Positions 14,582 through 23,565 of a DNA stretch of 25,538 bases are shown here, piece after piece (the stretch's first letter is position 1; each line of letters opens with the position of its first letter). This DNA is from Rhodanobacteraceae bacterium UBA703. Lineage in GTDB: Bacteria; Pseudomonadota; Gammaproteobacteria; Xanthomonadales; Rhodanobacteraceae. Position numbers and translations under genes: made by a program. The notes under the pieces were generated by a model. It saw nothing but the letters and a program-made list of their open reading frames with translations. It was not told where the DNA came from and did no database searches. The DNA is taken from the NCBI GenBank assembly GCA_002297645.1, contig DBMH01000223.1, positions 364-25,901 of the forward strand. Reading direction: 5' to 3'.

Positions 14582-15157
14582 ATGAATGGGGATGGCTCCG
14601 TCGAGGCGGACCGCAAGGACGTGACCGAGATGCTGCGCTCCTGGGGCGAAGGCGACTCCCGCGCGGCCGAACGCCTGACCGAATTCGTCTACGCGCAGGT
14701 CCGCGCCATGGCCCGCAGAAACCTGCGCCAGGCCTCCGGGAGGATCAGCCTGCAGCCGACCGAACTCGCGCACGAACTGTTCGTCAAGCTGCTTGATGCC
14801 GGCATCGCCTGGCGCGATCGCCGGCATTTCTACGGTGTGGTCAGCGCCGCGCTGCGCAACCTCCTGATCGACACCGCGCGCGCGCGCGCCAGCGAGAAAC
14901 GTGGCGGCGATGCGTTGCACGTGACCCTGTCCGCCGCCGAAGACGTAGCCGAGGAGATCCGCGATCCCACGGCGCTCGACGACGCCTTGCGCGAACTGCG
15001 CGCGCTCGACGAACGCAAGCACGAAATCATCGAACTCCACTACCTGCTCGGTTTCAAGCGCGAGGAAATCGCCGAGATCGTCGGCGTATCCGTGCCGACC
15101 GTCGACCGCGACCTGCGCTTCGCCAAGACCTGGCTGCACGACCGGCTGCGGACATGA
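14582..15157 (+). CDS. ECF-like RNA polymerase sigma factor (kinase-linked type)
   Basis: A 191-residue sigma factor of the ECF-like Pfam Sigma70_ECF / TIGR02999 type. Region 2 is visible in 'ERLTEFVYAQVRAMARRNLR', then LQPTELAHELFVKLL in place of the usual acidic DAED helix, then HFYGVVSAALRNLLIDTARA. Region 4 has the helix-turn-helix 'FKREEIAEIVGVSVPTVDRD'. Sigma factors of this kind beside Ser/Thr kinases (EcfP-PpkA2 in Vibrio, EcfK-PknS in Xanthomonas) are switched on by phosphorylation of threonine in region 2.2; T60 in QPTELAHE is the positional candidate here (my inference). No anti-sigma gene is present. ATG 14582 is chosen; a TTG at 14546 would add 12 residues. Its TGA overlaps the kinase ATG (ATGA at 15154-15157), so the two are translationally coupled. 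Confidence 0.92.
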   Translation: MNGDGSVEADRKDVTEMLRSWGEGDSRAAERLTEFVYAQVRAMARRNLRQASGRISLQPTELAHELFVKLLDAGIAWRDRRHFYGVVSAALRNLLIDTARARASEKRGGDALHVTLSAAEDVAEEIRDPTALDDALRELRALDERKHEIIELHYLLGFKREEIAEIVGVSVPTVDRDLRFAKTWLHDRLRT

Positions 15158-17649
15158 CCGCAAGCCGGTGGAGTCGCCTGCAGGAGCTGTTCGATCGCCT
15201 GTTGGAGCTGCCCGCGAACGACCGGTCCGCATGGCTCGACGCCTACGAACCGGACGCCGGGCTGCGAGCCGAAGCGGCCCGGCTCGTTCGCGAGCATGAC
15301 GCCTCCGGTGGTGCCGGCCTCACCTCGCCCCTCGGCCGCGCCGCCGCCGACATCGCCACCCCGGCATCCGCGGGGCAGCGCATCGGCGCCTACGCGCTGA
15401 TCCGGGAGATCGGCAGCGGCGGCATGGGTACCGTCTTCCTCGCCGAACGCGTCGACGACGAGTTCGCCCAGCGCGTCGCAATCAAGCTGATCCGCGGCAT
15501 CGCCACCCGGGACATGAGCCATCGGCTCCGGCGCGAGCGCCAGATCCTGGCCGGTCTCGATCACTCGAACATCGCACGTCTTTTCGATGGCGGCACCAGC
15601 GACGCCGGCCAGCCGTATCTGGTGATGGAGTACATCGACGGCGAGAGCCTCACCGACCATGCGCGCTCGCACGGCTTGCCGCTCGACCGGCGCCTGCGCC
15701 TGCTGCAGCAGGTCTGCCATGCCGTGCACTACGCGCACCGGCGCCTCGTGATCCATCGCGACCTCAAGCCCGCCAACGTACTGATGCGAGCCGACGGCAC
15801 TCCGGCCCTGCTCGACTTCGGCATTGCCAAGCTGCTCGACACCGACACGGGACAACCGCAGGAGACGCGCACCGCGCTGCCGTGGTTCACGCCGGCCTAT
15901 GCCAGCCCGGAGCAACGAACAGGGGGTGCGGTCAGCACCGCCACCGACATCTACGGTCTCGGCGCCCTGCTCCACCACCTGCTTACCGACGCGATTCCAC
16001 AACCGCGCGCCGACGGCGGGCTGCCGCCGCCGAGCACGCTGCGCAACACGGCTGGCCAGCCCGCCGGGGACCGCGAGCTCGACATCATCGTCGGCAAGGC
16101 GACCCATCCCGATCCGGAGCGGCGCTACGACTCCGGCGCCGCCCTCGCCGACGACCTCGAACGCTATCTCGCCGGGCGTCCGATCCAGGCGGCGCCGGAC
16201 CGTGCCGGCTATCGCCTGCGCAAGTTCGTACGGCGCAATCGGGTCAGCGTCGGCCTCGGCCTGCTCGCCGTCGCCATCTTGTTCGCGACATCGACCTGGG
16301 CCCTGCACCAGGCGTACATGACCCGCCTCCAGGCCACGCGCGCCGAACGGCATTTCGCCAGCGTGCGCGATCTCGCCAATCGCTTCGTCCACGACGTGTA
16401 CCGGGAAATCGCCGACATACCGGGCACCAGCCGCGCCCAGACGATCCTGCTCGACACGGGCATCGAGTATCTCGGCCGTCTCGCCACCGATGCAGGTGAC
16501 AACCGCGCGCTCTTGCTCGAAATCGCTGCAGGCTACGTCTCGCTCGCGCGGACCCAGGAGCGCATGCATGCCCTTCCCGAGCAGCGCAGGCAGACGGCCC
16601 AGCTCGTACAGGCCACGCTCGATCGCGCCGATGCCCTGGCGCCACGCGACGCGACCTCCCTGCGCTGGCGACTGAGGGCTTTGACCTTGCTGGCCACCGC
16701 GGAGCTCGGCGCCCAGCAATTCGATGCCGCCCGGGCGTATTTCGAATCCGCTGCCGTCCTGGCGCACGAAACCCTGCATTCGCGCGAATCGTTCGAGCTC
16801 GCCGTATCCCGTGCCGAGCTGTTCACCGAATACGGCAAGGCCGCCGGCATCGACATTCCGGCACGACGGCGCCTGGGCCTGGTCGAAAGCGCCCGCGCCA
16901 GCTACGAGGTCGCGCGGTCGCTGGCCGCGAGCGACACCGACCGCGACGCGGCGGACAACGCGCTGGCGACCACCCTCATCTACCTCGCACGCGTGAAGAA
17001 CGAGGATGTCGACGATCCCGGACGACTTGCCGTGGCGCTTGCCTACGCCGATGAAGCGCTGCGGATACAGGAAGTCCTGCACGCGCGCCTGCCCAACGAC
17101 ATGCCCACGAACGTGAACCTCGTGATGGAAGCGACGACCGCGGCGGCGATCGCCGCGGGCCACGGCGACTACGAACGCGCTCGCGATTACTATCGAACGG
17201 CGCGCCGCTACGACGAGAACATCCGGCGTCTGGATCCGGAGCAGCCGGTCGCGGCGATCAACCGGATCGTGATGCGCCTGGGGCAGATCGACATGGAGAT
17301 GCGCGCCCACGCACCCCCTCTCGAACAGTTCGCGGAGATCGCCGAGGTCGAGCGGCTCATCGCCGGGCTTCCCGACCACATCTCCGGCCAGCGCCAGTTC
17401 GCCGCCCTGCGCGCCTGGGTCGCCACGCTGGAGGCGGAGTTCAGCTTGCGCCGCAGCGAAGAAGCCGGCCTCGCCCAGGCCGAGCGCCTCGCGCTCAAGC
17501 GCGAATCGCTGCGCCGGTTCGAGGAGGCCGGCACGCTGATCGCGCTCGCACCGGAAGCGGTCCTGGAGGAAAACCGGGACACGATGGAACTGTTGCGCAC
17601 CGGCCCCCGACGCGCGCGCGCCTCGCTGGCCGCGCTGCAACCACGCTGA
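15154..17649 (+). CDS. Transmembrane Ser/Thr protein kinase with periplasmic TPR-like domain
   Basis: An 831-residue PknB-type kinase. The kinase domain spans about residues 78-345: glycine loop GSGGMGTVF (from about 87), VAIKLI with K111, catalytic loop HRDLKPANVL with D203, DFG at D221, and 'PAYASPEQ' in the activation segment. A short N-terminal helical region (1-75, with LPANDRSAWLDAY) is typical of this proteobacterial subgroup. A single transmembrane helix lies near 367-386 (GLGLLAVAILFATSTWAL). The remaining 440 residues are helical, with TPR-like spacing (LRWRLRALTLLATAELGAQQ), and are predicted periplasmic. All catalytic residues are present. It is coupled to the sigma factor gene, which is its likely phosphorylation target. 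The signal sensed is unknown. Confidence 0.95.
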   Translation: MTASRWSRLQELFDRLLELPANDRSAWLDAYEPDAGLRAEAARLVREHDASGGAGLTSPLGRAAADIATPASAGQRIGAYALIREIGSGGMGTVFLAERVDDEFAQRVAIKLIRGIATRDMSHRLRRERQILAGLDHSNIARLFDGGTSDAGQPYLVMEYIDGESLTDHARSHGLPLDRRLRLLQQVCHAVHYAHRRLVIHRDLKPANVLMRADGTPALLDFGIAKLLDTDTGQPQETRTALPWFTPAYASPEQRTGGAVSTATDIYGLGALLHHLLTDAIPQPRADGGLPPPSTLRNTAGQPAGDRELDIIVGKATHPDPERRYDSGAALADDLERYLAGRPIQAAPDRAGYRLRKFVRRNRVSVGLGLLAVAILFATSTWALHQAYMTRLQATRAERHFASVRDLANRFVHDVYREIADIPGTSRAQTILLDTGIEYLGRLATDAGDNRALLLEIAAGYVSLARTQERMHALPEQRRQTAQLVQATLDRADALAPRDATSLRWRLRALTLLATAELGAQQFDAARAYFESAAVLAHETLHSRESFELAVSRAELFTEYGKAAGIDIPARRRLGLVESARASYEVARSLAASDTDRDAADNALATTLIYLARVKNEDVDDPGRLAVALAYADEALRIQEVLHARLPNDMPTNVNLVMEATTAAAIAAGHGDYERARDYYRTARRYDENIRRLDPEQPVAAINRIVMRLGQIDMEMRAHAPPLEQFAEIAEVERLIAGLPDHISGQRQFAALRAWVATLEAEFSLRRSEEAGLAQAERLALKRESLRRFEEAGTLIALAPEAVLEENRDTMELLRTGPRRARASLAALQPR

Positions 17650-18032
17650 AGGACCGGCGGCAGCGGCACGCCGGCGAAGCGCGACACCCGCGACGCACGG
17701 CGGCGCAGGAAGCGTCGCGCAAGCCGGATCACCACACGACACGCAACCACCCAGCGTTCGAACGAACGCCGCCGTTGCCACGAAGCGCCGGCTCCCATCC
17801 CACCCGACGTCCCGGGCACGTGCCCCTCGACTTCCCTGTCCGGCCCGGGGTCTTCCCCTGTTGGGCATTCGCCGCTGCCGTTGTATCGTCGGCGCATGAG
17901 GCTGCCCTCCCCGCGCGCGCCCAACTGACACACAACCGCCGTAGCGTCCGCTGCGCGGCGCCCGCGCACGGGCATCGTCGAATTCCCTCGTTCAGCGCCG
18001 CGGCGACGCCGGCGACGCTTCCAGGACCCCGA
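17650..18032. other. Intergenic region upstream of tal, with inverted repeat
   Basis: About 380 bp between the kinase gene and tal. It holds GCGTTCG-AA-CGAACGC (17754-17769), a perfect 7-bp inverted repeat with a 2-bp centre that looks like an operator for a dimeric regulator. The in-frame upward extension of tal from 17775 is Pro/Arg/Ala-rich and not protein-like. The promoter of the tal-pgi-pgm operon is expected here, but only weak boxes (TTGGGC at 17861, TATCGT at 17884) are visible. Confidence 0.5.
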
Positions 18033-19124
18033 ATGAAACCGACCCGCCTCCTGCACGAACTCGGCCAGAGCCTCTGGCTCGACAACATCACCCGCGACAT
18101 GCTCGACGACGGCAGCCTGAGCCGCCGCATCGACGAGCTCTCGGTCACCGGCCTGACCTCGAATCCGACGATCTTCGACGAGGCGATCGGCAAGACCGCC
18201 GCCTACGACGCCGGGATCGCCGAGAAGGCCCGCACGGGCCTCGCGGGCGAAGCGCTGTTCACCGAGCTCGCGCTGGAGGACCTGCGTCGTGCGGCCGACC
18301 TGTTCCGCCCGATCCACGAGGCCAGCCGCGGCGAGGACGGCTGGGTGTCGATGGAGGTCTCGCCGCTGCTCGCCGACGACGCGGCCGGCACGCTCGAAGC
18401 GGCCAAGGCGATCCACGCCCAGGCCGGACGATCGAACCTGTTCGTGAAGATCCCCGGCACCGCGGCCGGCATCGTCGCGATCGAGGAGGCGATCTTCGCC
18501 GGCGTGCCGGTCAACGTCACCCTGCTGTTCTCGCGCGAGCACTACCTCGCCGCCGCCGAAGCCTATCTGCGCGGCATCGAGCGCCGCCTCGCCGCCGGAC
18601 TCGATCCGCGCGTCGGCTCGGTCGCGTCGGTGTTCGTGAGCCGGTGGGACCGCGCCGTGGCAGGCGCCGTGCCGCCTGCCCTCGCCAATCGCCTCGGCAT
18701 CGCCATCGGTCGCCGCACCTACCGCGCCAGCAGGGACCTGTACGCATCGCCGCGCTGGGCGGCACTGGCCGCCGCAGGCGCGCGTCCGCAACGCCTGCTG
18801 TGGGCCAGCACGGGCATGAAGGACAGTGGCGCGCGCGCGACGCTCTACGTCGAGGCGCTGGCCGCACCGGACACGATCGACACGATGCCGGAGAAGACGC
18901 TCCTGGCGCTGGCCGAGGACGGCGAGATCAAGGGCGCGATGCCGGCCGACGGCGGCGACTGCGAGGCCGTGCTGGCCGAGTTCGGCCGCGCCGGCATCGA
19001 CATCCATGCGCTGGCTGCCCGGCTGCAGAAGGAAGGCGCCGAGTCCTTCGTGGGATCCTGGCGGCAGCTCATGCAGCGCATCGCCGACAAGACCGCCGCA
19101 ACCGGACCGCAGCAGGCTGCCTGA
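18033..19124 (+). CDS. tal: Transaldolase
   Basis: Non-oxidative pentose phosphate enzyme that moves a dihydroxyacetone unit between sedoheptulose-7-phosphate and glyceraldehyde-3-phosphate. It has 363 residues, the length of the mycobacterial/cyanobacterial-type transaldolase (TIGR00876), longer than E. coli TalB. The N-terminus LLHELGQSLWLDNITRDML and 'ELSVTGLTSNPTIFDEAI' are family signatures. The Schiff-base lysine is K139 in LFVKIPGT. GVPVNVTLLFSREHY and 'VGSVASVFVSRWD' follow, then LLWASTGMKD near the C-terminus. ATG 18033 is preceded by AGGA. The stop overlaps the pgi ATG by one base (TGATG), so the genes are coupled. The adjacency of tal and pgi, which are fused in some bacteria, fits shared control of hexose and pentose phosphate flux. 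Confidence 0.95.
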   Translation: MKPTRLLHELGQSLWLDNITRDMLDDGSLSRRIDELSVTGLTSNPTIFDEAIGKTAAYDAGIAEKARTGLAGEALFTELALEDLRRAADLFRPIHEASRGEDGWVSMEVSPLLADDAAGTLEAAKAIHAQAGRSNLFVKIPGTAAGIVAIEEAIFAGVPVNVTLLFSREHYLAAAEAYLRGIERRLAAGLDPRVGSVASVFVSRWDRAVAGAVPPALANRLGIAIGRRTYRASRDLYASPRWAALAAAGARPQRLLWASTGMKDSGARATLYVEALAAPDTIDTMPEKTLLALAEDGEIKGAMPADGGDCEAVLAEFGRAGIDIHALAARLQKEGAESFVGSWRQLMQRIADKTAATGPQQAA

Positions 19125-20776
19125 TGACCGTTTCGCCGACGATCGGCCCGGGCTTGACCTCGCGCCCGCAATGGCGCGCCCTGCGGATGCATGCGGAACG
19201 TCTCGCCGGCCGCCCTCTGCGCGAGTTGTTCGCCGCCGATCCGCTGCGCGGGGAACGCTTCGCCGCCGAAGCCGCAGGCTTGTACCTGGACTACGCCAAG
19301 CAGCGCGTCGACGCCGACGTCCTGCGCGCGCTGCGCGACCTGGCCGACGCCGTGGGGTTGCGCGAGCGCATCGCGGCCATGTTCCGCGGCGAACACATCA
19401 ACGCAACCGAAAGTCGTCCCGCGCTGCACGTCGCCCTGCGCGCGCCGCAGGACGACGTGATCGAAGTCGACGGCGTCGACGTCGTCGCTGACGTGCACGG
19501 CGTGCTCGCGCGCATGTCGGCGTTCGCCGAGCGCGTTCGCGACGGCGACTGGAAGGGGCACGACGGACGACCGATCCGCGCGGTCGTCAACATCGGCATC
19601 GGCGGCTCCGATCTCGGCCCCGTCATGGCCTACGAGGCGCTGCGCCACTACAGCCGCCGCGACTTGGCGTTCCGCTTCGTTTCGAACGTCGACGGCACCG
19701 ATTTCGTCGAAGCCACGCGCGACCTCGACCCGCGCGAGACGCTGTTCATCGTCTGCTCCAAGACCTTCACCACGCTCGAGACGCTGGCTAACGCGCACGC
19801 GGCCCGCGCGTGGACGCTGGCCGCCTACGGCGGCGACGCTTCCGCCGTCGCGAACCATTTCGTCGCGGTGTCGACCAACGCGAAGGAAGTCGCCCGGTTC
19901 GGCATCGACACCGCCAACATGTTCGGTTTCTGGGACTGGGTGGGTGGCCGCTACTCGATGGACTCGGCCGTGGGCCTGTCGACGATGCTGGCGATCGGTC
20001 CGGCGAACTTCCGCGACCTGCTGTCCGGCTTCCGCGCGATGGACGAGCATTTCCGCAGCGCGCCATTCGAACAGAACCTGCCGGTGCTGATGGGGCTGCT
20101 CGGCGTCTGGAACACGAATTTCCTCGGGCTCGACAGCGTCGCCGTGCTGCCGTACGAGCAATACCTCAAGCGCTTCCCGGCCTATCTGCAGCAGCTCACG
20201 ATGGAGAGCAACGGCAAGAGCGTCACGCGCGGCGGCATGCGCGTCGACTATGCGACCGGCCCCGTCTACTGGGGCGAGCCGGGGACCAACGGCCAGCATT
20301 CGTTCTACCAGCTCATCCATCAGGGCACGCGCGGCATCGCCTGCGACTTCATCGGCTTCTGCGACGCGCTCGCGCCGCTGGGCGACCAGCACGACCTGCT
20401 GATCGCCAACCTGTTCGCACAAGGCGAAGCGCTCGCCTTCGGCAGGACCGCCGACGAGGTGCGCGCCGAAGGAACGCCCGAAGCGCTGGTGCCGCATCGC
20501 GTGTTCGAGGGCAACCGCCCGAGCAGCACGATTCTCGCCCAACGCCTGACGCCCGGCACGCTCGGCGCGCTGGTCGCGTTGTACGAACATGCGGTGTTCG
20601 TGCAGGGCGTGATCTGGGACATCGACTCGTTCGACCAATGGGGGGTCGAACTCGGCAAGATCCTGGCGAAGACGACCGCTGCGCAACTCGCGAGCGAGGA
20701 CGAGCCCGTGCTCGCACACGACAGCTCCACCAATGCCCTGATCCGCCGCTACCGTTCGCACCGGAGCCCGTCGTGA
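19124..20776 (+). CDS. pgi: Glucose-6-phosphate isomerase
   Basis: Interconverts glucose-6-phosphate and fructose-6-phosphate in the cytosol; 550 residues, matching the E. coli-type enzyme. The phosphate-binding SIS signature is NIGIGGSDLGPVM, from N156. Others are 'VCSKTFTTLETLANA', GGRYSMDSAVGL, and TMESNGKSV. The catalytic glutamate is probably E385 in GEPGTNGQHSFYQL, and K512 lies in the C-terminal signature QWGVELGKILA. Translation starts inside the tal stop (TGATG at 19122-19126) and ends inside the pgm start (TGATG at 20774-20778). It is the middle gene of a three-gene operon linking gluconeogenesis, pentose phosphates and glucose-1-phosphate. No truncation or missing signature is seen. 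Confidence 0.97.
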   Translation: MTVSPTIGPGLTSRPQWRALRMHAERLAGRPLRELFAADPLRGERFAAEAAGLYLDYAKQRVDADVLRALRDLADAVGLRERIAAMFRGEHINATESRPALHVALRAPQDDVIEVDGVDVVADVHGVLARMSAFAERVRDGDWKGHDGRPIRAVVNIGIGGSDLGPVMAYEALRHYSRRDLAFRFVSNVDGTDFVEATRDLDPRETLFIVCSKTFTTLETLANAHAARAWTLAAYGGDASAVANHFVAVSTNAKEVARFGIDTANMFGFWDWVGGRYSMDSAVGLSTMLAIGPANFRDLLSGFRAMDEHFRSAPFEQNLPVLMGLLGVWNTNFLGLDSVAVLPYEQYLKRFPAYLQQLTMESNGKSVTRGGMRVDYATGPVYWGEPGTNGQHSFYQLIHQGTRGIACDFIGFCDALAPLGDQHDLLIANLFAQGEALAFGRTADEVRAEGTPEALVPHRVFEGNRPSSTILAQRLTPGTLGALVALYEHAVFVQGVIWDIDSFDQWGVELGKILAKTTAAQLASEDEPVLAHDSSTNALIRRYRSHRSPS

Positions 20777-22425
20777 TGTCGCGTATTTCCCCACTGGCCG
20801 GGCATCCGGCCACCGAAGCGCCGGCGATCGACGTCGGCGCGCTGGTCGACGCGTACTGCGCGCGCAAGCCCGATCCCGCGATCGCCGCGCAGCGCGTCGC
20901 GTTCGGCACCTCCGGCCATCGCGGCAGCTCGTTCGATGCGAGCTTCAACGAGGCGCACGTGCTCGCGATCACGCAGGCGATCTGCGAGTTCCGCCGTGCG
21001 CACGCCATCGACGGGCCGCTGTTCCTCGGCATCGACACGCACGCTCTCTCGGCGCCGGCGTTCGAAACCGCGCTCGAGGTGCTGGCGGCGAACGGCGTCG
21101 AGGCGCGCATCGCGCCGGACGGCGAATACACACCGACACCGGCCGTGTCGCAGGCGATCCTCGCGCACAACCGCGGGCGCGAACGCGGTCTCGCCGATGG
21201 CATCGTCGTCACGCCCTCGCACAATCCTCCCGCCGACGGTGGCTTCAAGTACAACCCGCCGCACGGCGGGCCGGCCGACACGGCGCAGACGTCCGTGATC
21301 GAGGCGCGCGCGAACGCGCTGCTCGCCGACGGCCTGCGTGAGGTGCGTCGCATGCCGTTCGCCCGTGCGCGGACGGCGACGACGACGCGCGAGTACGACT
21401 TCCTCGGCCGCTACGTCGACGGACTCGTCGACGTCGTCGACTTCGACGCGATCCGCGCCGCCGCACCGAAACTCGCCGTGGACCCCCTCGGCGGCGCTGG
21501 CGTGCACTACTGGGCGCGCATCGCCGAACGCCACCGCATCGCGCTCGACGTGCTCGACGAAAGCGTCGATCCGAGCTTCTCGTTCATGACGCTGGACTGG
21601 GACGGCCAGGTGCGCATGGACCCGTCGTCGACGTATGCGATGCGAGGACTGATCGCGCTGAAGGACCGCTACGACGTCGCGTTCGCCTGCGACACCGACC
21701 ACGACCGCCATGGCATCGTCGCGCGCAGCAGCGGACTCATGCCGGCGAATCACTATCTCACCGTGATGGCCGACTATCTGCTGCGCTGCCGCCCCGAATG
21801 GCGCAGCGACGCCGGCATCGGCAAGACCGCGGTCAGCAGCGCGCTGATCGACCGCGTCGCCATGCGCCACGGGCGCCGCCTGCACGAGACGCCGGTCGGC
21901 TTCAAATGGTTCGTCGACGGCCTGTCCGACGGCTCGCTCGGTCTCGGTTGCGAAGAAAGCGCCGGCGCCTCCTTCCTCGCCCGCGACGGCCGCGCCTGGA
22001 GCACGGACAAGGACGGCATCACCGCCGCCCTGCTCGCCGCCGAGATCACCGCACGCGAAGGATGCGACCCCGGCGAAGGCTACGAGCGCATCACGGCCGA
22101 ACTCGGCCGCTCGTACGCCCGCCGCATCGACGCACCGGCGACGCTGGAGCAGAAGAAGCGCCTGTCGAAACTGTCACCGGGCGAAGTACGGTCCGACACA
22201 CTCGCCGGCGAAAGGATCGACGCCGTGCTCGACCGCGCCCCCGGCAACGGCGCCGCGATCGGCGGCATAAAGGTCGTCGCTCCGAGCGGCTGGTTCGCTG
22301 CGCGCCCGTCGGGCACCGAGAACATCTACAAGGTCTACGCCGAGAGCTTCCGCGACGAAGCGCACCTCGACGAGCTGCTGCGCGAGGCGCAGGCCATGGT
22401 GGACACGGCACTCGGATCCGGCTGA
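20776..22425 (+). CDS. pgm: Phosphoglucomutase, alpha-D-glucose specific
   Basis: Interconverts glucose-1-phosphate and glucose-6-phosphate, feeding UDP-glucose, glycogen and envelope sugar synthesis. At 549 residues it is the length of E. coli Pgm. The N-terminal signature VAFGTSGHRGSSFDASFNE is diagnostic of this subfamily. The phosphoserine is S148 in VVTPSHNPPADGGFKYN. The Mg-binding loop is DTDHDRHG, from D306. The sugar-binding GCEESAGASFL and the C-terminal phosphate-binding 'RPSGTENIYKVYAESF' are intact. The ATG at 20776 overlaps the pgi stop by one base. A GTG shortly upstream is possible but less likely given that overlap. It is the last gene of the tal-pgi-pgm run, followed by a repeat-like intergenic block. 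Confidence 0.96.
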   Translation: MSRISPLAGHPATEAPAIDVGALVDAYCARKPDPAIAAQRVAFGTSGHRGSSFDASFNEAHVLAITQAICEFRRAHAIDGPLFLGIDTHALSAPAFETALEVLAANGVEARIAPDGEYTPTPAVSQAILAHNRGRERGLADGIVVTPSHNPPADGGFKYNPPHGGPADTAQTSVIEARANALLADGLREVRRMPFARARTATTTREYDFLGRYVDGLVDVVDFDAIRAAAPKLAVDPLGGAGVHYWARIAERHRIALDVLDESVDPSFSFMTLDWDGQVRMDPSSTYAMRGLIALKDRYDVAFACDTDHDRHGIVARSSGLMPANHYLTVMADYLLRCRPEWRSDAGIGKTAVSSALIDRVAMRHGRRLHETPVGFKWFVDGLSDGSLGLGCEESAGASFLARDGRAWSTDKDGITAALLAAEITAREGCDPGEGYERITAELGRSYARRIDAPATLEQKKRLSKLSPGEVRSDTLAGERIDAVLDRAPGNGAAIGGIKVVAPSGWFAARPSGTENIYKVYAESFRDEAHLDELLREAQAMVDTALGSG

Positions 22426-22767
22426 CGCGAGGGTGTCGATTCCGCGCGCGCCCGTTCGTTTTCCTCGAAGCAAGAACGGAAAACCGGGCACGCAAGGGAA
22501 ACCCTGAACAAGTCGTCATTGCTCGCTGCGTCTGCGGCTCGCCCCTTCGGCCCTTCACTTCGCGAAGGGTCGCTACGGCATCCTGCCTGCGCAGTCCCGC
22601 GAGGCACTCTTCGACAGCCGAAGGCGGACTATCCAGGCCACAGTTTCTTTGGATGCCCGCATTCGTAGGCACGACGCCGTGATACGGGTTCAGAACGTCT
22701 AGAGATCGCAGTTGACGCGCGCGCCCGTTCCGGTCTGAATGACACCCTTACCGCTGAGGAGAACCCG
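22426..22767. repeat. Intergenic repeat-like block with 15-bp flanking direct repeat
   Basis: About 340 bp with no gene. The 15-mer CGCGCGCGCCCGTTC occurs at 22443-22457 and exactly again at 22716-22730. Between them lie 'CCCTGAACAAGTCGTCATT' and, further on, 'TTTGGATGCCCGCATTCG' and GGCACGACG. These resemble the ends of short interspersed repeats that I recall from Lysobacterales intergenic regions. CCCTTC (22551) and GAAGGG (22564-22569) form a small hairpin. CCGTTC/GAACGG (22452-22457 / 22474-22479) and GTTTTCC/GGAAAAC (22458-22464 / 22478-22484) are mutually exclusive stems just after pgm and could act in termination. The promoter of the YceI gene should lie at the right end, but I cannot define it. 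Confidence 0.5.
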
Positions 22768-23352
22768 ATGTCCCGCGCCACCTCTTTCGCCATCCTGCTC
22801 GCCCTCGCCGCCGGCAGCGCCGTCGCCGCCCCCGTCACCTACGAGATCGACCCCTCGCACACCTACCCGAGCTTCGAAGCCGACCACATGGGCGGCCTGT
22901 CGGTCTGGCGCGGCAAGTTCGACCGGACGTCCGGCTCGGTCGTGCTCGACAAGACGGCCGGCAGCGGCCTCGTCGACGTGAAGGTGGACACGTCCAGCGT
23001 CGACTACGGTCTCGACAAGATGAACGAGCACGCGCGCGGCGACGACATCCTCGACGTCGCGAAATTTCCGCAAGCGGCCTACAAGGGACGCCTCGAAGGA
23101 TTCAAGGACGGCGCGCCGTCGCGCGTCGTCGGCGACCTGACCTTGCACGGCGTCACGAAGCCGCTGGAACTGAAGATCCTGTCGTTCAAGTGCATGCCGC
23201 ATCCGATGCTGAAGCGCGAGGTCTGCGGCGCCGACGCGCTCGCGACCTTCGATCGCTCCGAGTTCGGCATCGACGCCGGCAAGAAGTACGGCTTCGACAT
23301 GAAGGTCACGCTGCGCATCCAGGTCGAAGCCGTCCAGAAGGCGAAGGAATAG
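22768..23352 (+). CDS. YceI-family periplasmic lipocalin-like protein
   Basis: A 194-residue exported protein of the YceI family. Members form a lipocalin-like barrel that binds polyisoprenoids such as ubiquinone-8 in the periplasm. The signal peptide is residues 1-20 (FAILLALAAGSAVA). The mature N-terminus 'VTYEIDPSHTYPSFEADHMG' is the family signature. It is followed by LSVWRGKFDRTSGSVVLD, then 'DILDVAKFPQAAYKGRLEGF', VVGDLTLHGVTKPLEL, and the C-terminal FDRSEFGID. Two cysteines (in FKCMPHP and REVCGAD) occur in many relatives. GAGGAGA upstream of the ATG supports the start. It is probably monocistronic, with 213 bp to the next gene. The exact ligand is not deducible from sequence. Confidence 0.95.
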   Translation: MSRATSFAILLALAAGSAVAAPVTYEIDPSHTYPSFEADHMGGLSVWRGKFDRTSGSVVLDKTAGSGLVDVKVDTSSVDYGLDKMNEHARGDDILDVAKFPQAAYKGRLEGFKDGAPSRVVGDLTLHGVTKPLELKILSFKCMPHPMLKREVCGADALATFDRSEFGIDAGKKYGFDMKVTLRIQVEAVQKAKE

Positions 23353-23565
23353 ACCGGCGCCGGGCGACGGATGCCGCATCGCCCGACGCGAAACGCCGCT
23401 GCGGCGGCGGCTCGCGTGCGCCATCCCGGAGCCGGAATGGCACGGCCGCGCCGGAGGCTGCGGCCGAGGCGATGCGGAAGGAGTACGCTTGGCCGGAAGT
23501 CCGCGCGGCGCTCGTCGCCGGTGCCGAGCGGGAGTCCCATCGACGCCTCGGGCGAGGACCTTCCC

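Noticed and set aside
12101..15232. A 1043-residue minus-strand frame that extends the beta-helix gene through the sigma factor gene.
   Set aside because: The extra N-terminal 286 residues are antisense to a clear sigma factor and precede a good signal peptide at 14374, so the extension is a high-GC artefact.
15040..17931. A 963-residue minus-strand frame antisense to the kinase.
   Set aside because: It mirrors the kinase codons and has no recognisable domain. Long antisense frames are expected at this GC content.
17208..20794. Long minus-strand frames (17208-19007, 18845-20794) opposite tal and pgi.
   Set aside because: Both overlap well-identified enzymes and have repetitive Arg/Ala/Gly/Val composition without domains.
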